5,642 nt of DNA from Synechococcaceae cyanobacterium (lineage in GTDB: Bacteria > Cyanobacteriota > Cyanobacteriia > PCC-6307 > Cyanobiaceae). A program made the position numbers and the translations under genes. Each line of letters opens with the position of its first letter. Positions within the stretch are counted from its first letter, which is position 1. Positions 3,333 to 5,642 of this stretch are shown here, one piece after another. The stretch is from NCBI GenBank assembly GCA_947460085.1, contig CANHGA010000145.1:1-5642 (forward strand), given 5' to 3'. A model generated the notes under the pieces. It saw only the letters and a list, made by a program, of their open reading frames with translations. It did not search any database and was not told where the DNA came from.

Positions 3333-5642
3333 CTAGGTGTTCGGCTTGGCGAGGGGCAGCAGGCACTTGTCTGAATCGCAACCCGCAGGGCCCGCTTCCA
3401 CCAATTCGCCCCGGTCGTAACGCTGGAGGGCTTCAAAGAAGTCTGGGCAGCTCCGGCGCTTGGCCACCTCGGTGTTGAGGCGGAGGTAGGTGGCCCTATC
3501 GATGGGTTCGAAGGGCAGGCGGGGGAAGGTGGCGTTGGCGTCGAAGCGGGCCAGCAGGGCCGCGGAGATGTAACCCTCGCCTTCCTCAATGGCCTTGTGG
3601 ATGGCTTCGGCGAGGGGCTCGATCTCGTTTTCGCGGAACTCCACCGTGGCGGAGGTGTTGTGGGCTGTGTAGTGCTTCTGCACCTGCATGTAAAAGTCGA
3701 ACTGGGCCATGGCGGAGAAGTTGTTGATCTCCACGGTGTCGGCGCCCGGGATGTTGGCCCAGCTCACTTCGGTGGGGATTTCCACCAGCCACTCGGTGCA
3801 ACGGGCATCGAATGGGTCATCCAGCAGGCGGCCCTGGTCGTCCTTGTCGGATTGGGAGGGCACGATCGAATAGCCGTAGTCCAGGCAGGCCAAGGCCACC
3901 GGATCGTTCTTGCGGAAGGTGATGCGCCGGATGAAGCGCTGGGCCTTGGGGGGGTGCCAACCGGGGGATGCGCCGGTCAGCAGGCTCTTGGTGCCGGCAG
4001 GCTGCACGGTGGTGCAGCGATTGGGGCGCCGCAGGCCCTGGCGGTCGCAGTAGGACCACACGGCTTCGTTGACGATCTCTTTCCAGCGGCTCAGGTAGGC
4101 GGCTTCCTGCTCCTTGAAGGCCAAGCCGGCTTCCGTATCGGGGCGGCCGGCTTCCCACCAGTTCAGCCACGGGGTGCCGAAGGCATGGACGAAAAAGTCA
4201 AACAGGCCCGTGAAGCTCACGCCCACGATTGGATCCCAGGCGCGGCTTTGGCGGTAGCGCTCCACGTCGAAGCGGTGGTTGAGCAGGCATGCCACGGCCA
4301 GGCCTGCCGCCTTGAAGGCATCGGCTTGGGCCTGGTGATCGGCGGGATCGATCTGGTTGAGATGGATCTCGGCCAGGTTGCAGTGGAAGTCGGCCCCGAG
4401 GATTTCGCCGCAGGGGTTGAGGCCATAGCGCCCCAGCCGGTGCTCGAGTTCGGCGGCGTCGATCTCCGGATGGTGGGTGGTGAGCCATTGGCCGGCCTGC
4501 TCCCGGCCTTGGTCGCAGTAGATGCCAATGAATTCCTGGCGCAGCTCTGGGGTGCCCAGGAGGTCGGCATTGGAGCGGGCAATGGCCTCGGGGGCGAACT
4601 GGATGGCGCCCTCTCCGCTTTGGAACTGCTTGGTGACGGCCTCCAGCACCACGTCTTTGGTGGGGCGGACGTGGAAGACCCGGGTGTGGTTCGCCATGCG
4701 CAGGGAATCGCGCTCCGGATCGATCCGCCAATTGCCATCGGCGTCTTGCTGCCACAGTTTTTCCTTGGCACCGGCAGCGGAGTTGTCGTCGGCGCAGAAC
4801 TGGCGCATGCCAGCGCTGCGGCGGATGTTGCCGGCGACGATCGTGACGGCGGCTTCATCGATCAACAGGCAGCACTCCACGGAGGTGAGCTGGCGGCCCA
4901 AGGCCTTGTTGAGCAGGTGGGCTACCCGGCCATAGAGATCCTTGAGCTTCACGGGGTTGGCCATGCCGCCAAAGCCCTTGAGGGTTTCGCCGACCGGGCG
5001 CACGTCGGAGAGGTCGACGGTGATGTGGATCTCTGCGCCGGCCTCAAACCGGTCGTCGCTGCAGAGTTCGAGCAGCAGTTGGTAGCTGTCCACCCAGCCT
5101 CGGCGGGTATCGCCCACCTTGATCCGCACCTGTTGGCCGTCGATCGAACTGGTGGTGTCCTCTTGGCGTTGGCCGGCGGGGGTGGCGCCGATGTCGGTGA
5201 CGCCATCGATCACCAGCCTGTTGCGGATCGCGGGCAACCGGCTGATCAGGTGGGGCTCAATGATTGCCCCGGTGCCGCAGCCCATCATGGCCAGGTCCAT
5301 CATCAGACCAAAGGCTTCCCAATCCACCAGGTTTGTGGAGGTGCAGTTGTAGGCGCCGGAGAAGTTTTCGTTCCGCTCAATCCACTCGGTGCCCCCAATC
5401 CAGAGCCAGCGCCCCGAGGGCAGGGCTTTTTGCTGTTGCTGCATCCGGCGCAAGAGGCTGATCTCCTCGTCATTGAGGTTGCCCAACTGTTGGAGGCCGC
5501 CCAAGTTGCGCTCGGCCACCTGGTTCCAACTCTCACGGCCGCTGGGGGTTTTACGGCTGTAGGTGCGGTAAAAGACCGGGTTGGCGGCAGGGGCCGTGGC
5601 GGGAAAATCCCCACTGACCGAAGGATCCGTAGGAGTTCCCGC
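3333..5642 (-). CDS. nrdJ: Class II (adenosylcobalamin-dependent) ribonucleoside-triphosphate reductase, N-terminus outside window
   Basis: Makes deoxyribonucleotides from ribonucleotides in the cytoplasm, using a 5'-deoxyadenosyl radical from a B12 cofactor. The frame is open through the right edge, giving 769 visible residues; the internal GTG at 5519 is not the start, because the 41 codons before it read as family sequence (FYRTYSRKTPSGRESWNQ). Numbered from the edge, it follows the monomeric Lactobacillus leichmannii enzyme (739 residues) throughout: GDTRRGW (177-183), LSDVRP (211-216), NIRRSA (272-277), then the catalytic NPCGE with N409, thiyl C411 and E413, then VQPAGT (546-551). The disulfide-forming active-site cysteines are C100 and C421. 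The C-terminal shuttle pair is C755/C760, spaced CxxxxC as in the reference. The protein ends nine residues past the last Cys, against three in the reference. No intein or frameshift is seen. By family it should act on triphosphates as a monomer; marine Synechococcus are known to make pseudocobalamin, a possible cofactor form. Confidence 0.97.
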   Translation of the reverse strand, partial: AGTPTDPSVSGDFPATAPAANPVFYRTYSRKTPSGRESWNQVAERNLGGLQQLGNLNDEEISLLRRMQQQQKALPSGRWLWIGGTEWIERNENFSGAYNCTSTNLVDWEAFGLMMDLAMMGCGTGAIIEPHLISRLPAIRNRLVIDGVTDIGATPAGQRQEDTTSSIDGQQVRIKVGDTRRGWVDSYQLLLELCSDDRFEAGAEIHITVDLSDVRPVGETLKGFGGMANPVKLKDLYGRVAHLLNKALGRQLTSVECCLLIDEAAVTIVAGNIRRSAGMRQFCADDNSAAGAKEKLWQQDADGNWRIDPERDSLRMANHTRVFHVRPTKDVVLEAVTKQFQSGEGAIQFAPEAIARSNADLLGTPELRQEFIGIYCDQGREQAGQWLTTHHPEIDAAELEHRLGRYGLNPCGEILGADFHCNLAEIHLNQIDPADHQAQADAFKAAGLAVACLLNHRFDVERYRQSRAWDPIVGVSFTGLFDFFVHAFGTPWLNWWEAGRPDTEAGLAFKEQEAAYLSRWKEIVNEAVWSYCDRQGLRRPNRCTTVQPAGTKSLLTGASPGWHPPKAQRFIRRITFRKNDPVALACLDYGYSIVPSQSDKDDQGRLLDDPFDARCTEWLVEIPTEVSWANIPGADTVEINNFSAMAQFDFYMQVQKHYTAHNTSATVEFRENEIEPLAEAIHKAIEEGEGYISAALLARFDANATFPRLPFEPIDRATYLRLNTEVAKRRSCPDFFEALQRYDRGELVEAGPAGCDSDKCLLPLAKPNT

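Noticed and set aside
4198..4858. Long Arg/Pro/Ser-rich open frames on the minus strand inside nrdJ.
   Set aside because: They are alternate frames of a fully conserved nrdJ and arise from GC-rich third positions; they have no recognisable features.
3333..5642. Possible intein or split site in nrdJ, since reductases are common intein hosts.
   Set aside because: The family motifs follow in order at normal spacing, with no large insertion and no splice-junction motifs.
1..5642. Mobile elements, CRISPR arrays, phage genes, toxin-antitoxin pairs or tRNA-linked integration next to tRNA-Ser.
   Set aside because: No transposase, integrase, repeat array or duplicated tRNA 3' end is visible within the window.

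Overview
The window looks like ordinary chromosomal DNA from a GC-rich picocyanobacterium of the Synechococcus/Cyanobium type. This is an inference from four things. The only ribonucleotide reductase present is a monomeric, cobalamin-dependent class II enzyme. The tRNA gene does not encode CCA. The EamA-type permease resembles the short COG2510 type. The aquaporin is a typical bacterial AqpZ. No taxonomic marker gene is present, so the assignment is moderate in confidence.

Layout, left to right. Positions 2-259 (+) hold the C-terminal end of an EamA-type permease that enters from the left edge. It converges on a minus-strand pair: aqpZ (588-1334), a water-selective aquaporin, followed by a small membrane protein of unknown function (291-578). 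Divergent from aqpZ, across about 110 bp, is a family 2 glycosyltransferase (1445-2245, +). Next comes a minus-strand tRNA-Ser(UGA) (2285-2369) with a perfect hairpin on each side. Everything to the right is on the minus strand and reads right to left: nrdJ (3333 to beyond 5642), a predicted coiled-coil lipoprotein (2765-3304), a small predicted exported four-cysteine protein (2406-2768), then the tRNA.

The likely transcription units are aqpZ with the small membrane protein, the glycosyltransferase alone, and nrdJ with the lipoprotein and the exported protein. In the last unit the spacing is 28 bp and then a 3-nt stop/start overlap. NrdJ makes deoxyribonucleotides for DNA synthesis. AqpZ equilibrates water across the membrane. 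The glycosyltransferase probably decorates an unidentified cell-surface or lipid acceptor. I see no sign that these genes form one pathway.

I found no mobile element, CRISPR array, phage gene, toxin-antitoxin pair or evident novel system. The points most worth a second look are the paired hairpins around the tRNA, the two uncharacterised envelope proteins downstream of nrdJ, and the fact that aqpZ and its neighbour share a reading frame separated by one stop codon.
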